64,000 nt of DNA from Ariolimax columbianus (GCA_036924085.1 JAVGWX010000008.1:54001314-54065313), one strand, 5' to 3'; counted from the stretch's first letter, positions 23,270-34,483 are shown. Notes: a model not told the origin generated them from the letters alone. Made by a program: numbers and translations.

Positions 23270-23760
23270 CAAAGTTGAAACCTCCCAAGCTAACTTCAGA
23301 TTACATAAACAAAGTTGAGTCCTCCCAAGCTAACTTCAGATTACATAAACAAAGTTGAAACCTCCCAAGCACGCTAACTTCAGATTACATAAACAAAGTT
23401 GAAACCTCCCAAGCTAACTTCAGATTACATAAACAAAGTTGAAACCTCCCAAGCTAACTTCAGATTACATAAACAAAATTGAAACCTCCCAAGCAAGCTA
23501 ACTTTAGATTACATAAACAAAGTTGAAACCTCCCAAGCAAGCTAACTTTAGATTACATAAACAAAGTTGAAACCTCCCAAGCACGCTAACTTCAGATTAC
23601 ATAAACAAAGTTGAAACCTCCCAAGCTAACTTCAGATTACATAAACAAAGTTGAAACCTCCCAAGCTAACTTCAGATTACATAAACAACATTGAAACCTT
23701 AGAAGCACGCTAAATTTAGATTACAGAAACGAAGTTGGAACCTCGCAAACTAACTTCAAT
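23270..23760. repeat. Minisatellite, 40 bp unit (44 bp variants)
   Basis: About 12 copies of a unit containing 'attacataaacaaagttgaa' and 'acctcccaagctaacttc', with some units 44-48 bp through a cacg or caag insertion. There are no unique spacers, so this is not a CRISPR array. Confidence 0.95.
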
Positions 23761-24379
23761 GAAACGACTTCTTGAATTGAAAGCCAACAAGGACGTGAAC
23801 TGGGCACCAAACATCATAAACAAGATGTGGCCCAGTTGAATGAACTCTCTAACACTTCATTCTCGACCGCAGTGTTAGCTGTGGATCTACAATTGACTTA
23901 CCATTTTTCACTTTTTCTGTGTAGATATCCTGGAATAGTTCACTTCAACGATCACTTGCCACCAATTTCTGTTATCTTGCCGTCATGTTAGCTAAGCCTA
24001 GGATGCTTCATCTGCACTAACTACATATGTCCTTATTTGTGTCCAAGTTCTGTTGAGTTTAGTTACTCTTCTTTACCAATGTGGGCTCCAAAACACTGTT
24101 TGTCTGGCTACTTCGTTATGCTTGTTTCGGAGATCGTGTCTTATCCAGCTGTGATTTATTTCTTTAATCCCCTTCTGTAAAGGAGGTTGCATCTTTGCAC
24201 AACATGTTTTTGTTGTTATAACCTGAGATTATATACTAAGTATTCGGAGAGGACATGGTGATGATATTGAAAATAAATGGCATGTTTCTGTGCCACAAAT
24301 GGGACTGGTTTTACATGAATCTTGAGAAAGCAGTGGTTCAAAGGAAACATACACATCAAGGTCACACCTGACCTCCTTG

Positions 24380-24605
24380 CTCGTGCTCCTGGAAACGGTG
24401 TCACAGTATTCTGGCCAATGAGGTGGAGATCAACATTGTAATCCCCATGGCGTTCACTTGCTGAGGAGGCTCGAGTTGAACTAGAGCCAGGCTAACTCCG
24501 TCCACATGTTGAAGTGCCTTTCTGGATGTAAGAGGAACCACCGTAACATGCTACCAAAGAAACGTTGTCAAGAGTTTACTCAGCACGAGTAGCTTAGAAC
24601 AACAG
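24380..24605 (+). mobile_element. Interspersed repeat family F copy
   Basis: 'gctcctggaaacggtgtcac', 'ggccaatgaggtggagatca', 'gcttgctgaggaggctcgag'-like text and 'ggatgtaagaggaaccaccg' are collinear with 22160 and 40640. Confidence 0.65.
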
Positions 24606-24659
24606 AAGCGTAGTTATATGTTTCTTGTGCGAATTATGGGAGTTCAAGATACAGCACAA

Positions 24660-25115
24660 TGAATGAGCTGACATCAGGCAGCGACTCATGGCTGGAGGCA
24701 CAAGATGCTGCACAGTGAATGAGTGAGCTGACAGCATCCAGCGACTGATGGCTCGGGGCACAAGATGCTGCACAGTGAATGGTCTGACAGCAGCCAGCGA
24801 CTCATGGCTTTGGGCACAAGATGCTGCACAGTGAATGGTCTGACAGCAGCCAGCGACTCATGACTGGCTGCTTGCTTCAGAGTCAGCAAACAAGATCCTA
24901 TTCCGCCTCCAAGCTGCGGTCCTTGAACCAGGCTGCACTTGCGTAGTCTGGCTAAGACGATAGGGATCGCAAACCGGGTACTAAAAAAAGCCACCTATAA
25001 CCGGATGTGTCCGGCCGAAAGACAAATATCGCAGCTTCGCTGTGAACTACGACACAACATCCAAAGGTCCATTTCAAGACAAACACCGAAGCAGAGGAAG
25101 AAGAACAAGAAGAAT
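24660..25115 (+). mobile_element. SINE family A copy with amplified head
   Basis: The body (24870-25115) matches other SINE-A copies, including 'gatgtgtccggccgaaagac' and 'gcttcgctgtgaactacgac'. The head is present about four times as a 56-bp tandem (24665-24870) containing 'gcacaagatgctgcacagtg' and 'gcagccagcgactcatgg'. Confidence 0.75.
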
Positions 25116-26450
25116 TAGAATAAGAATACGAAGAACAACAACAACAATGACGTCTCCCTCTTGATCTCTCACTACAACATTATCAATGTTACGTCTTTAA
25201 GAGGTAACAACTGCTATTATCTCCCATCCATTTTGCTGTAATTGGCGCACGTGTAACCAACCACCCGTGAGATTGGCCTGCTTTCAGGAAGCATATATTT
25301 GTACATTTATCTGCCATGCAGCGATGATTCCTGTGGCACTTTGTTTTTTATGAAATCGAGGTTGCCAGATAGGTATTCTCCCTCGTCTTGTATACGGCTA
25401 TCATAACGATTGGTCTCCTTCAAGAAGACTGCCCCGAGGCATGATGGGGAATTTTGCAGTGGTGGCTTGTGTAGCAATTTGTTCTACGCGATTAGGTTGC
25501 TTAGTCCCATACACAACTCTCTTTATTTGTCTTCTATTACGATACGCATGAAGTCGCAGTAGCCTATTTAATACTCGTTTGCGAGGTTCCTGGTAGTCCA
25601 ATAGGAAATTGCCAGGTACACACACAACACTAATTAAATCTACCTTTTACAACATTACGAACCGGTACAGAGGCTCTGCTATTTTCACTCCAGGTAGTTC
25701 CCGCGTCACCGGGATGATGCTCAGATTTAAAATAATAGGGCCATTGTAAACTTCCAAACATGTCGTAAACGGCGACTAAAGAGAGTTGTGAATGTGTCAA
25801 CATGTCATCCGTATTGCATGTTTCCAGAAAGTTTGGGCAGATCGTCAGGTGGTCTGGGTTTCGGGTTGTTCCACACTAGAATAGTTTATCGGACCTGTAA
25901 TCCCCATCTCTTTAAGTTCTTCCTGCATATTGATTCACCTTATTCCGAATTGATTAAGTGGCTTCCAAGTTGTGTAAGTGAAATGGTTTCTAGACGCAGC
26001 TTCCTCCAGTAGTCCGTTCCAGGTGACATATCTCAGTTCATTCCAATTTTCGATGCAGCGTTTTCCGGGAATAGTCTGTAGTGGCTATGTTGACTGTAAT
26101 AAACTTTGTCTAGGTTTCAATTCTTCTCCACTGCACCTGATGTCCAGACATAGGGTGTCTTGGGTCGTTTGTCTGTTTCTCTCTTTCAATTTCTGATGCG
26201 ACACTTTTTCGTGTATCAGGTCATGCTACACTGATTATAGGCCTTATTTTTTCAGTTGAAATGGGCTTTAGGCACACTTTAACCATCCGACATTTGACAA
26301 CTGTTGTGTTTCCAAACTGGCGAGGCATACTAAGTTATGCTAAATTACAATAACGAATTTACATGCCCCTACAAGTAAAAAAAATCACCGTTAGTTCTTA
26401 GAATCACCTATTCTCAATTGTGTCTTCCCATTGTCTTTACCTTGTTATCG
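25115..26450. other. No assignable gene
   Basis: A minus-strand frame (25401-25625) contains HAYRNRRQIKRVVYG. A weakly similar AYRNKRQIRVLHG occurs on the plus strand at 45157-45195, so both may be remnants of one unidentified element. Nothing else is recognisable. Confidence 0.3.
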
Positions 26451-26454
26451 TTAC

Positions 26455-28350
26455 TTGAGTTTCTACCTCCGCCCTTCGCAACCCATCTCAGTTCAGCCTC
26501 CGACCTTCGCAGCCCATCTCTGCTCAGTCTCCGTCCTTCGCAACCCATCTCTGCTCAGCCTCCGTCTTTCGCAACCCATCTCTGCTCAGCCTCCGCCTTT
26601 CGCAACCCATCTCTGCTCACCCTCCGCAACCCATCTCTGCTCAGCCTCCACCCTTTGCAACCCATCTCTGCTCAGCCTCCGCAACCCATCTCTGTTCAGC
26701 CTCGGCCCTTCGCAACCCATCTCTCCTCAGCCTCCACCCTTTGCAACCCATCTCTGCTCAGCCTCCGCAACCCATCTCTGTTCAGCCTCGGCCCTTCGCA
26801 ACCCATCTCTGCTCAGCCTCCACCCTTTGCAACCCATCTCTGCTCAGCCTCCGCAACCCATCTCTGTTCAGCCTCGGCCCTTCGCAACCCATCTCTCCTC
26901 AGCCTCCACCCTTTGCAACCCATCTCTGCTCAGCCTCCGCAACCCATCTCTGTTCAGCCTCGGCCCTTCGCAACCCATCTCTCCTCAGCCTCCACCCTTT
27001 GCAACCCATCTCTGCTCAGCCTCCGCAACCCATCTCTGTTCAGCCTCGGCCCTTCGCAACCCATCTCTCCTCAGCCTCCACCCTTTGCAACCCATCTCTG
27101 CTCAGCCTCCGCAACCCATCTCTGTTCAGCCTCGGCCCTTCGCAACCCATCTCTCCTCAGCCTCCACCCTTTGCAACCCATCTCTGCTCAGCCTCCGCAA
27201 CCCATCTCTCCTCAGCCTCGGCCCTTCGCAACCCATCTCTCCTCAGCCTCCACCCTTTGCAACCCATCTCTGTTCAGCCTCGGCCCTCCGCAACCCATCT
27301 CTCCTCAGCCTCCACCCTTTGCAACCCATCTCTGCTCAGCCTCCGCAACCCATCTCTGTTCAGCCTCGGCCCTCCGCAACCCATCTCTCCTCAGCCTCCA
27401 CCCTTTGCAACCCATCTCTGCTCAGCCTCCGCAACCCATCTCTGTTCAGCCTCGGCCCTCCGCAACCCATCTCTCCTCAGCCTCCACCCTTTGCAACCCA
27501 TCTCTGCTCAGCCTCCGCAACCCATCTCTGTTCAGCCTCGGCCCTTCGCAACCCATCTCTGCTCAGCCTCCACCCTTTGCAACCCATCTCTGCTCAGCCT
27601 CCGCAACCCATCTCTGTTCAGCCTCGGCCCTTCGCAACCCATCTCTCCTCAGCCTCCACCCTTTGCAACCCATCTCTGCTCAGCCTCCGCAACCCATCTC
27701 TGTTCAGCCTCGGCCCTTCGCAACCCATCTCTCCTCAGCCTCCACCCTTTGCAACCCATCTCTGCTCAGCCTCCGCAACCCATCTCTGTTCAGCCTCGGC
27801 CCTTCGCAACCCATCTCTCCTCAGCCTCCACCCTTTGCAACCCATCTCTCCTCAGCCTCCGCAACCCATCTCTGTTCAGCCTCGGCCCTTCGCAACCCAT
27901 CTCTCCTCAGCCTCCACCCTTTGCAACCCATCTCTGCTCAGCCTCCGCAACCCATCTCTGTTCAGCCTCGGCCCTTCGCAACCCATCTCTCCTCAGCCTC
28001 CACCCTTTGCAACCCATCTCTGCTCAGCCTCCGCAACCCATCTCTGTTCAGCCTCGGCCCTTCGCAACCCATCTCTCCTCAGCCTCCACCCTTTGCAACC
28101 CATCTCTGTTCAGCCTCGGCCCTCCGCAACCCATCTCTCCTCAGCCTCCACCCTTTGCAACCCATCTCTGCTCAGCCTCCGCAACCCATCTCTGTTCAGC
28201 CTCGGCCCTCCGCAACCCATCTCTCCTCAGCCTCCACCCTTTGCAACCCATCTCTGCTCAGCCTCCGCAACCCATCTCTGTTCAGCCTCGGCCCTCCGCA
28301 ACCCATCTCTCCTCAGCCTCCACCCTTTGCAACCCATCTCTGTTCGGGAA
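26455..28350. repeat. Higher-order minisatellite, 86 bp unit, nearly 2 kb
   Basis: From about 26640 the array is roughly 20 copies of an 86-bp unit built from three related monomers (24 + 31 + 31 bp). All contain 'gcaacccatctct' and begin with cctccg, cctcgg or cctcca. The unit has no stop triplet in any plus frame and no ATG. Since 86 is not a multiple of three, all three plus frames stay open and yield 538-664-codon frames of P, S, L, Q and H. These frames start on non-ATG codons. I reject a protein-coding reading. Confidence 0.97.
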
Positions 28351-28624
28351 AAGATGATTCTTGTTTTATGTGAAAGCGAAACATTCAGTTTTTCGCAATG
28401 CCAGCAAACAATAGACGCCGTATAGTACAGTCCAACAAGAACACTATCATCAGACATCTAAAAATGTTCAGAGATCCCATTTCATTACCTTTAGCCCCCC
28501 ACCCCTTCCTCTCCTCTCTCCCACGCCCCCCCCCCCCTCTCGTGTGTGCTGCTGAAAGTACCAACGACAGAATGCGGACTCACACGACGGCTCTGAAATG
28601 TTTTCCTGACTTCAATGTGCACCC

Positions 28625-28760
28625 GATTACAGCTGGGTAGACAAGAAGCGGTCATACCATTACAACAGCGACATTCCCGGTCTGTAAGCCGGGTTCGATT
28701 AGATTTGAACATGGTACGTTGGGATAGTAGGCCAATCTCACAAGCCCTAGGCCACTCGCT
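28625..28760 (-). mobile_element. SINE-like family H copy
   Basis: 'gattacagctgggtagacaa' and the following block correspond to 16665-16800. A B-box-like 'gggttcgatt' appears on the plus strand at 28689. The assignment is tentative. Confidence 0.4.
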
Positions 28761-28884
28761 CCCCAAGCACACAATAAATAATTACACAGAGTTTGTCTCT
28801 TATAACGTCTAAACTAAAGTCAACTGCAACACAATAAAGAAAAGAAACGCCCCGATATAGCCAAAATGACTATTAATAAATAGC

Positions 28885-29525
28885 CTGTTTCCAGGCAGGG
28901 CTACTAGGAAACCGAGGTGAGGGTCTTGGCCAGTATATTTTGCCTGACCTTGACTAGCATGTCTGATCAGTATATTCTACCTGACCTTGACTAACATGTC
29001 TGATCAGTATCTTTTGCCTGACCTTGACTAATATGTCTGATCAGTATATTTTACCTGACCTTGACTAACATGTCTGATCAGTTTCTTTTGTCTGACCTTG
29101 ACTAGCATGCCTTTTCAGTATATTTTACCTGACTTTGACTAACAGACTAACATGTCTGATCAGTATGTTTTGCCTGACCTTGACTAACATGTCTGATCAG
29201 TATCTTTTGTCGGACCTTGACTAACATGTCTGATCAGCATATTTTACCTGACCTTGACTAACAGACTAACATGTCTGTTCAGTATGTTTTGCCTGACCTT
29301 GACTAACATGCCTGATCAGTATATTTTACCTGACCTTGACTAACAGACTAACATGTCTGATCAATATGTTTTGCTTGACCTTGACTAACATGTCTGATCA
29401 GTATATTTCACCTGACCTTGACTAACAGACTAACATGTCTGATCAATATGTTTTGCTTGACCTTGACTAACATGTCTGATAAGTATCTCTTTGCCTGACC
29501 CTGACTAACATGTCTGATCAGTATA
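28885..29525 (-). repeat. 37 bp array grown from repeat family E
   Basis: The left edge (28888-28925) is family E sequence ('gtttccaggcagggctacta'). About 16 units of 37 bp follow (gtctgatcagtatattttac plus ctgaccttgactaacat). Some carry an extra 8-bp 'cagactaa' repeat. Intact family E elements elsewhere carry one to four units. Confidence 0.9.
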
Positions 29526-29527
29526 TA

Positions 29528-29652
29528 TGACAGCGTACGAAGAAGAAGAAGAAGAAGAAGAAGAAGAAAGAAGAAGAAGAAGAAGAAGAAGAAGAAGAAG
29601 AAGAAGAAGAAGAAGAAGAAGAAGAAGAAGAAGAAGAAGAAGAAGAAGAAGA
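29528..29652 (+). mobile_element. Extremely truncated LINE 3' stub with (GAA)n tail
   Basis: 'tgacagcgtacgaagaagaa' followed by over 100 bp of (GAA)n is identical to the 3' end of the RNase H LINE copy at 61566-61674. Only about 13 bp of element precedes the tail, so this looks like a retrotransposition aborted almost at once. Confidence 0.75.
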
Positions 29653-29801
29653 CGAAACACTACTCTTACATATGTCTCTAATCTTCTCTTCCCCATTCAT
29701 TCGCTTTCCCTGCTTCACCAATTTTTAAATCGCCATATTACCTCGTAATTACCAATCTTAATACATTTTAATTAATGCATCCTTTCCAATGGACCCTTCA
29801 G

Positions 29802-30095
29802 CAAATAATGTGCACAAATTTTTTGGCCTTGAACCGCGCAGCAGTCACAGCTGGCACTTCCGGCCATGATGACTGGCGTGACTTCAGAAACACTCACCGG
29901 ATTAGATTCACGGGGCTAGAGGCCAATGAGCACGAACGACGGGCCCCACCCATCGCCCTGGACCCAGACGCCACGTTTGGAAGACCCACAAGGCAAGCAG
30001 TTACCGTTTCTGCTATAACAGCCCTGATACTGTTTGGTTTCATTGTTGTATGTTGGTCGTTCATCTGTACCGTTGAAAATTCGTTTTTGGCGAAG
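29802..30095 (+). CDS. Candidate coding exon with one membrane segment
   Basis: A 294-bp (98-codon) open segment lies between an acceptor (cccttcag|caaa) and a possible donor (gcgaag|gtactc), phase 0 at both ends. The peptide has a hydrophilic N-part with SGHDDWRDFRN and ERRAPPIALDPDATFGRP, then a strongly hydrophobic run of about 22 residues (TVSAITALILFGFIVVCW and onward) typical of a transmembrane helix. The DDW-x-D-x-R motif is shared with 12121-12255. No family is recognised. It could be the first coding part of a single-pass membrane protein. The frame stays open to 30146 if unspliced. Confidence 0.4.
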
Positions 30096-30329
30096 GTACT
30101 CTCCATTCAGCAAGACAGTCTTTTTGACTATATCTGGGCGTTTTAGCTCTACACACAATTGTCGGTATCATGGCCGAAAATATTGTGCAGCGCTGCACGC
30201 CAGAAAATGGCTACCAGTACCAACGATAGTTTTTTGCTGTAACTGTTGTTGGTGTTGGTTTCTGCTGTATGCATTATGGATGATACACATTGTCTTTCGA
30301 TCATTACTTGTAGTTATGAATGCATACTC

Positions 30330-30840
30330 TCATTAACGCGTCATTAACGCTGTCGTGAATACCTTCGCCCATTAACGTGTCATTAACGCTGTAGAGAATG
30401 CCTCCCCCCCCCCCCACTAACGTGTTATTCCCGCTGTTCAGAATATCTCACCTCATTAGCATGTCATTAACGCTGTTGTGAATGCCTTCGCCCATTAACG
30501 TGTCATTAACGCTGTTGTGAATACCTTCTCTCACTAACGCTGTTGTAAATACCTTCTCTCACTTACGCTGTTGTGAATACCTTCCCCCATTAACGTGTCA
30601 TTAACGCTGTTGGGAATGCCTCCCCCACTAGCGTGTCATTAACGTTGTTGGGAATGCCTCCCCCACTAACGTGTCATTAACGCTGTTGGGAATGCCTCCC
30701 CGAACTAACGTGTCATTAACGCTGTTGGGAATGCCTCCCCCACTAGCGTGTCATTAACGTTGTTGGGAATGCCTCCCCCCACTAACGTGCCATTAACGCT
30801 GTTCGGAATGCCTCACCCCACTAACGTGTCATTAAGGCTG
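30330..30840. repeat. Minisatellite, about 38 bp unit
   Basis: About 13 copies of a unit containing 'taacgtgtcattaacgctgt' and 'tgggaatgcctcccc'. Some units are truncated and there is one poly-C expansion at about 30401. Confidence 0.92.
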
Positions 30841-30844
30841 TTGT

Positions 30845-31450
30845 GACTAATGTCTGCCATCCAGGATAGAGTTAAAGATAGTCCACAAGTCGACACTTCC
30901 ATATCATTTGTACAATGCCACATCATGTCATGAGGTGGGGTCGCCAGTTCCCTACTCCATTCAAAACATGGGTCTACCATTGCAGTTGGCCCCATAATAG
31001 GAAGTCTGTATCAAATCAAGTACGTGTGTTATATTTAGGTGTAGGTTTCTGTAGTAAATTATTTTACGTATCGATGTTGCAAGCCACAAACGCAACCCTC
31101 TTAAATCTTCTTTCACAACATACTTGGCGTGTAACAGTGGCCTCTATTATACCTGATCCGGGCTTCCCTCGTGTGACATGTCAACTGTATTCGGAAAGAG
31201 GGCGTGCGCCTGGAAGGTGGGCAAAATGCGCTTCAAGTAGTCCTTCAAAATAGCTCTGACAATCTTCAACCTCCATGTAAACTCAAAGGCAGTACCTGAC
31301 GCAGGACTGCTAAGCATAACGTAGACCCACCACTAGAGGCGTTTCCATGGTTGATAAATTCCGAAACCACGAGACTCGGAGAAAAAGAACTGTGCAAAAA
31401 GACGAAACAACTGACACCAACATGCCCCACCTTAACCTTGCATCCTGTAT
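30845..31450. other. No assignable gene
   Basis: Plus- and minus-strand frames of 60-112 codons overlap here, but none shows a family motif or splice context I trust. Confidence 0.3.
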
Positions 31451-31802
31451 ACGTTCTGTGTTCATAAAGTATTCAGCCTTTGAGCCGGAAAAATACAATT
31501 ACTTACCTGGAGGTTTGAAAAACGTATTTCCTTCAAAGTACTTTCCTTGGGACTCCGCCCATTTCTCGCAGTGGTCCTGCCATTGTTAGAAGCATTTCAG
31601 GAAGGGCTCTTTGGCGAAGGAGTTCAGATGGGTCGTCGCATTCTACGTAATGTCTTTCTCGTGTATCAGTGGGATTTTCAGCTTGGGAAAACAGATAAGA
31701 ATCACAAGGGCCATGTCGGGAGAATAAGGAGCATGCAAACCAGGGGGATGTTGTGTTCGGCAAAGAAAATCTGAATCAGATGGGAAGATTGGGCGGGCGG
31801 GT

Positions 31803-32290
31803 TGTCATGATGGAGCTGTCATTATGGAGCTGTCATGATGGAGCTGTCTGATGGAGCTGTCATGATGGAGCTGTCATGATGGAGCTGTCATGATGGAGCT
31901 GTCATGATGGAGTTGTCATGATGGAGCTGTCATGATGGAGCTGCCATGATGGAGCTGCCATGATGGAGCTGTCATGATGGAGCTTTCATGATGGAGCTCT
32001 CATGATGGAGCTGCCATGATGGAGCTGCCATGATGGAGCTGTCATGATTCAGCTGTCATGATGGAGCTGTCATGATGGAGCTGCCATTATGGAGCTGTCA
32101 TGATGGAGCTGTCATGATGGAGCTGTCATAATGGAGCTGTCATGATGGAGCTGTCATGATGGAGCTGTCATGATGGAGCTGCCATGATGGAGCTGCCATG
32201 ATGGAGCTGTCATGATGGAGCTGTCATGATGGAGCTGTCATGATTGAGCTGTCATCATGGAGCTGCCATGATGGAGCTGTCATGATGGAG
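31803..32290 (-). repeat. 14 bp minisatellite on the mariner HHD catalytic motif
   Basis: About 35 units of 14 bp (ctgtcatgatggag on plus; ctccatcatgacag on minus). On the minus strand the first unit is the HHD of RLLHHD and the last is the HHD of HHDNPPAQ, so the whole array lies between two copies of one conserved motif. The unit is not a multiple of three and destroys the frame. Confidence 0.9.
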
Positions 32291-32502
32291 GAGCCTGGTT
32301 CCTGTTGTCCACAGGTCCGGTGGTTTGTGACGAACATCATCACAAAGGTGATTGACGATCTCCATGTAGTACTGTTTGATAAATGTTTTGACCTTGTGGT
32401 ACGTACTCGTGATGTGCAACCTCATAGAAGTCAAAGAAAACGGTCAAGATGACTTGACTTTGTGTTATTTCGTGGTGAATAAAACCCTGGTGGGTGCTCA
32501 CG

Positions 32503-32762
32503 CGGATTCCGTGGCGAAGTGGTTAAACGGCAGCCTCGTGATCAGGTGGTGTGGGTTCGACTCCGGACTCCGCCGTCTTTTTCACGGGTGCTCGATGCGG
32601 AGTAATCTGCATCTCGTAGGCGCCTCCTAGTCGTCTTGTCCGTGACTTTCCACTGGGGTCGGGCGGCTCGAAACGAGAGAGTGAGGATAAAAAGTTGCGC
32701 TTTTAATCTTTACTAAAAATATCGCTAGCAAAATTAATTATCCCATCATCGTCTACAATGGA
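32503..32762 (+). mobile_element. SINE family G copy (tRNA-Ser/Leu-like head)
   Basis: The head 'gtggcgaagtggttaaacgg' (A box) and 'gtgggttcgactccg' (B box) resemble a type-II tRNA. The body has 'actggggtcgggcggct' and the end has 'ccatcatcgtctac'. It matches 34988-35213 and is inserted inside the mariner element. Confidence 0.85.
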
Positions 32763-33371
32763 CGGTGGCCTTTGCCTTTGGTGCTCACTACATCCAACAC
32801 TGAAAGGCTGACTGCCGGAAACTGACGCAATGTGTGATCCGGAAAATTCAAGCATGCGCATAAATGTCCACTTTAGCTCCCTTCCCAAGGACAACATCCA
32901 TGCTTCATCCGTTTCCGCGGACACAATTTAGGTCGAGTGCTTTATGAACACACCTCATATGTGGAAGAGGATTCTAGGTTAGATTTGTACTCTACTAATA
33001 CCTCCGAACTGACCGGCCAGGTGCAGCACAATATCTAACTGTTGATGGCATCGTCGCTTGCGATGGACGGCCTCTATTCCCTTCTTACATAATCTAACCT
33101 AACACAACGTATTACAAGAAAGGATAAATAAAGAAAGTTGATGAACGAACGATTCTTACTATGCATGTTGTAAAAGACGACTAAGCAGGGTTGTGCGTAT
33201 GAACTTCATCATATAAAATTAAGTGTTACAGGAAACATCACTGACAAAAGTACATACATGCTCAGCATGTGTAACTTTCAGTTAGAGTAAACTATTGACA
33301 TTTTTTGGTAGCGTAGTGACAGATGCTCTTCTAATACATCGAGACGTAATTTGGAAGGCGGACATGGCTAT

Positions 33372-33470
33372 TGTTAAATGTATAGGCTCCTCAGTAAGCT
33401 CAACACTATTGGGAATACAGTAACAATTCTCACCTCACTGGCCAGGCTGCTGTGGAACAATTCAAGAGCA
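33372..33470 (-). mobile_element. Interspersed repeat family F fragment
   Basis: The reverse of 'aggctcctcagtaagctcaa' and 'ctcacctcactggccaggct' matches the central part of family F at 24400-24480. Confidence 0.5.
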
Positions 33471-33719
33471 AGATTGTGGATGTGTGTTGGGTGGAGGTGT
33501 GTCTACTTCATTATAGATCATCTGACCCTGATTACTCTTCGCTCCCCGGTCTGGACGATAGATACCTCTATGAACCTAATCTCCTTTGGGAGTAATGGAA
33601 GAAAGGATGATATTACTTGTTGTTCTTGATCTTGTCGAAAATGTTCGTACGGACTTTCTCTTTCTTTATTAATTTTCTCAGGAACTGGGTTGTAGTGGCG
33701 TTACTTTGGTATTGCATCG

Positions 33720-34228
33720 AATACTCGTTTCGTGTCCTCGGTTCGTGTCCTCTGTTAATGTCCTTGGTTCGTATCCTCGATTTGTGTCATCGGTTTGTGT
33801 ACTCGGTTCGTGTCCTCGGTTTGTGTCCTCGGTTAATGTCCTTGGTTCGTATCCTCGATTCGTGTCCTTTGTTCGTGTACTTGGTTCGTGTCCTTGATTT
33901 GTGTACTTGGTTCGTGTCCTTGATTCGTGTACTTGGTTCGTGTCATTGGTTCTTGTCCTTGGTTCGTGTACTCGGTTTGTGTCCTTGATTCGTGTACTTC
34001 GTTCGTGTACTCGGTTCGTGTACTAGGTTCGTGTACTTGGTTCGTGTACTCGATTTGTGTCCTCGATTCGTGTCCTTGGTTCGTGTACTCGATTCGTGTC
34101 CTAGGTTCGTGTACTAGGTTCGTGTACTCGGTTCATGTACTCGGTTCGTGTCATCGGTTCGTGTCCTAGGTTCGTGTCTTCGGTTCGTGTCCTAGGTTCG
34201 TGTACTCGATTCGTGTCCAAGGTTTCGT
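33720..34228. repeat. Minisatellite, about 13 bp unit
   Basis: About 39 copies of ggttcgtgtcctc and variants (ggttcgtgtactc, gattcgtgtcctt). Open frames over it, such as a 123-codon one, only reflect the absence of stops in the unit. Confidence 0.95.
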
Positions 34229-34427
34229 GCCGAACACTGCCTTCAAACTCGGCACTCAAGAAAAAGCCAGGCGAAACCAAATTAGATACTAGGAACACAT
34301 TTTTTTAGCCAAGGAGTGGTGAATGCTTGGAATGCCTTGTCACAAGAAATAATCGAGACAGGGTGAATTAATGCATGTAAGAATAAATTGAAAGCGCATA
34401 GTTATTTTTAGATCAAATGAAGTAAAA

Positions 34428-34482
34428 GAAACTGGTTGTATACAGACTCTGCAGAGTCTTCTAAATCAGTATAAAGACGTTT
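34428..34482 (+). mobile_element. Interspersed repeat family C, terminal fragment
   Basis: 'gaaactggttgtatacagac' to 'cagtataaagacgtt' matches the 3' end of family C at 2238-2295 and 11970-12020. SINE-A sequence follows directly. Confidence 0.65.
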
Positions 34483-34483
34483 C

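Larger units (their letters stand above)
31452..32957 (-). mobile_element. mariner element with both TIRs, internally amplified and SINE-interrupted
   Basis: Both ends carry matching inverted repeats centred on 'tgtgttcataaag' (left 31457; right, reversed, about 32940-32952), each five bases inside a TA dinucleotide. On the minus strand the transposase pieces are SQVILTVFFDFYEV and AHHEYVPQGQ (about 32370-32450), LWTTGTRLLHHD (about 32288-32325), then an array, then HHDNPPAQSSHLIQIFFAEH (31755-31815), and a WAESQGKYFEGNTFFKPPGK end (31500-31560). The N-terminal part is largely lost. A SINE-G copy sits in the right part. The element is non-functional. Confidence 0.85.

Noticed and set aside
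23270..23760. Regular 40-bp direct repeats resembling a CRISPR array
   Set aside because: Units are contiguous with no unique spacers, there are no cas genes, and the context is animal-type DNA.
26418..28425. Three overlapping plus-strand open frames of 538-664 codons
   Set aside because: They lie entirely on the 86-bp tandem array, start on non-ATG codons, contain only the array's residues and are open in all three frames, so they reflect array composition and not a gene.
29505..29748. Poly-Glu/poly-Arg and poly-Leu/poly-Ser frames
   Set aside because: They are read from the (GAA)n tract, which is a LINE 3' tail.
32503..32580. Possible tRNA-Ser/Leu gene
   Set aside because: The A and B boxes look tRNA-like, but the region cannot form a full cloverleaf, continues into a SINE body, and recurs at 34988 as part of the same SINE.
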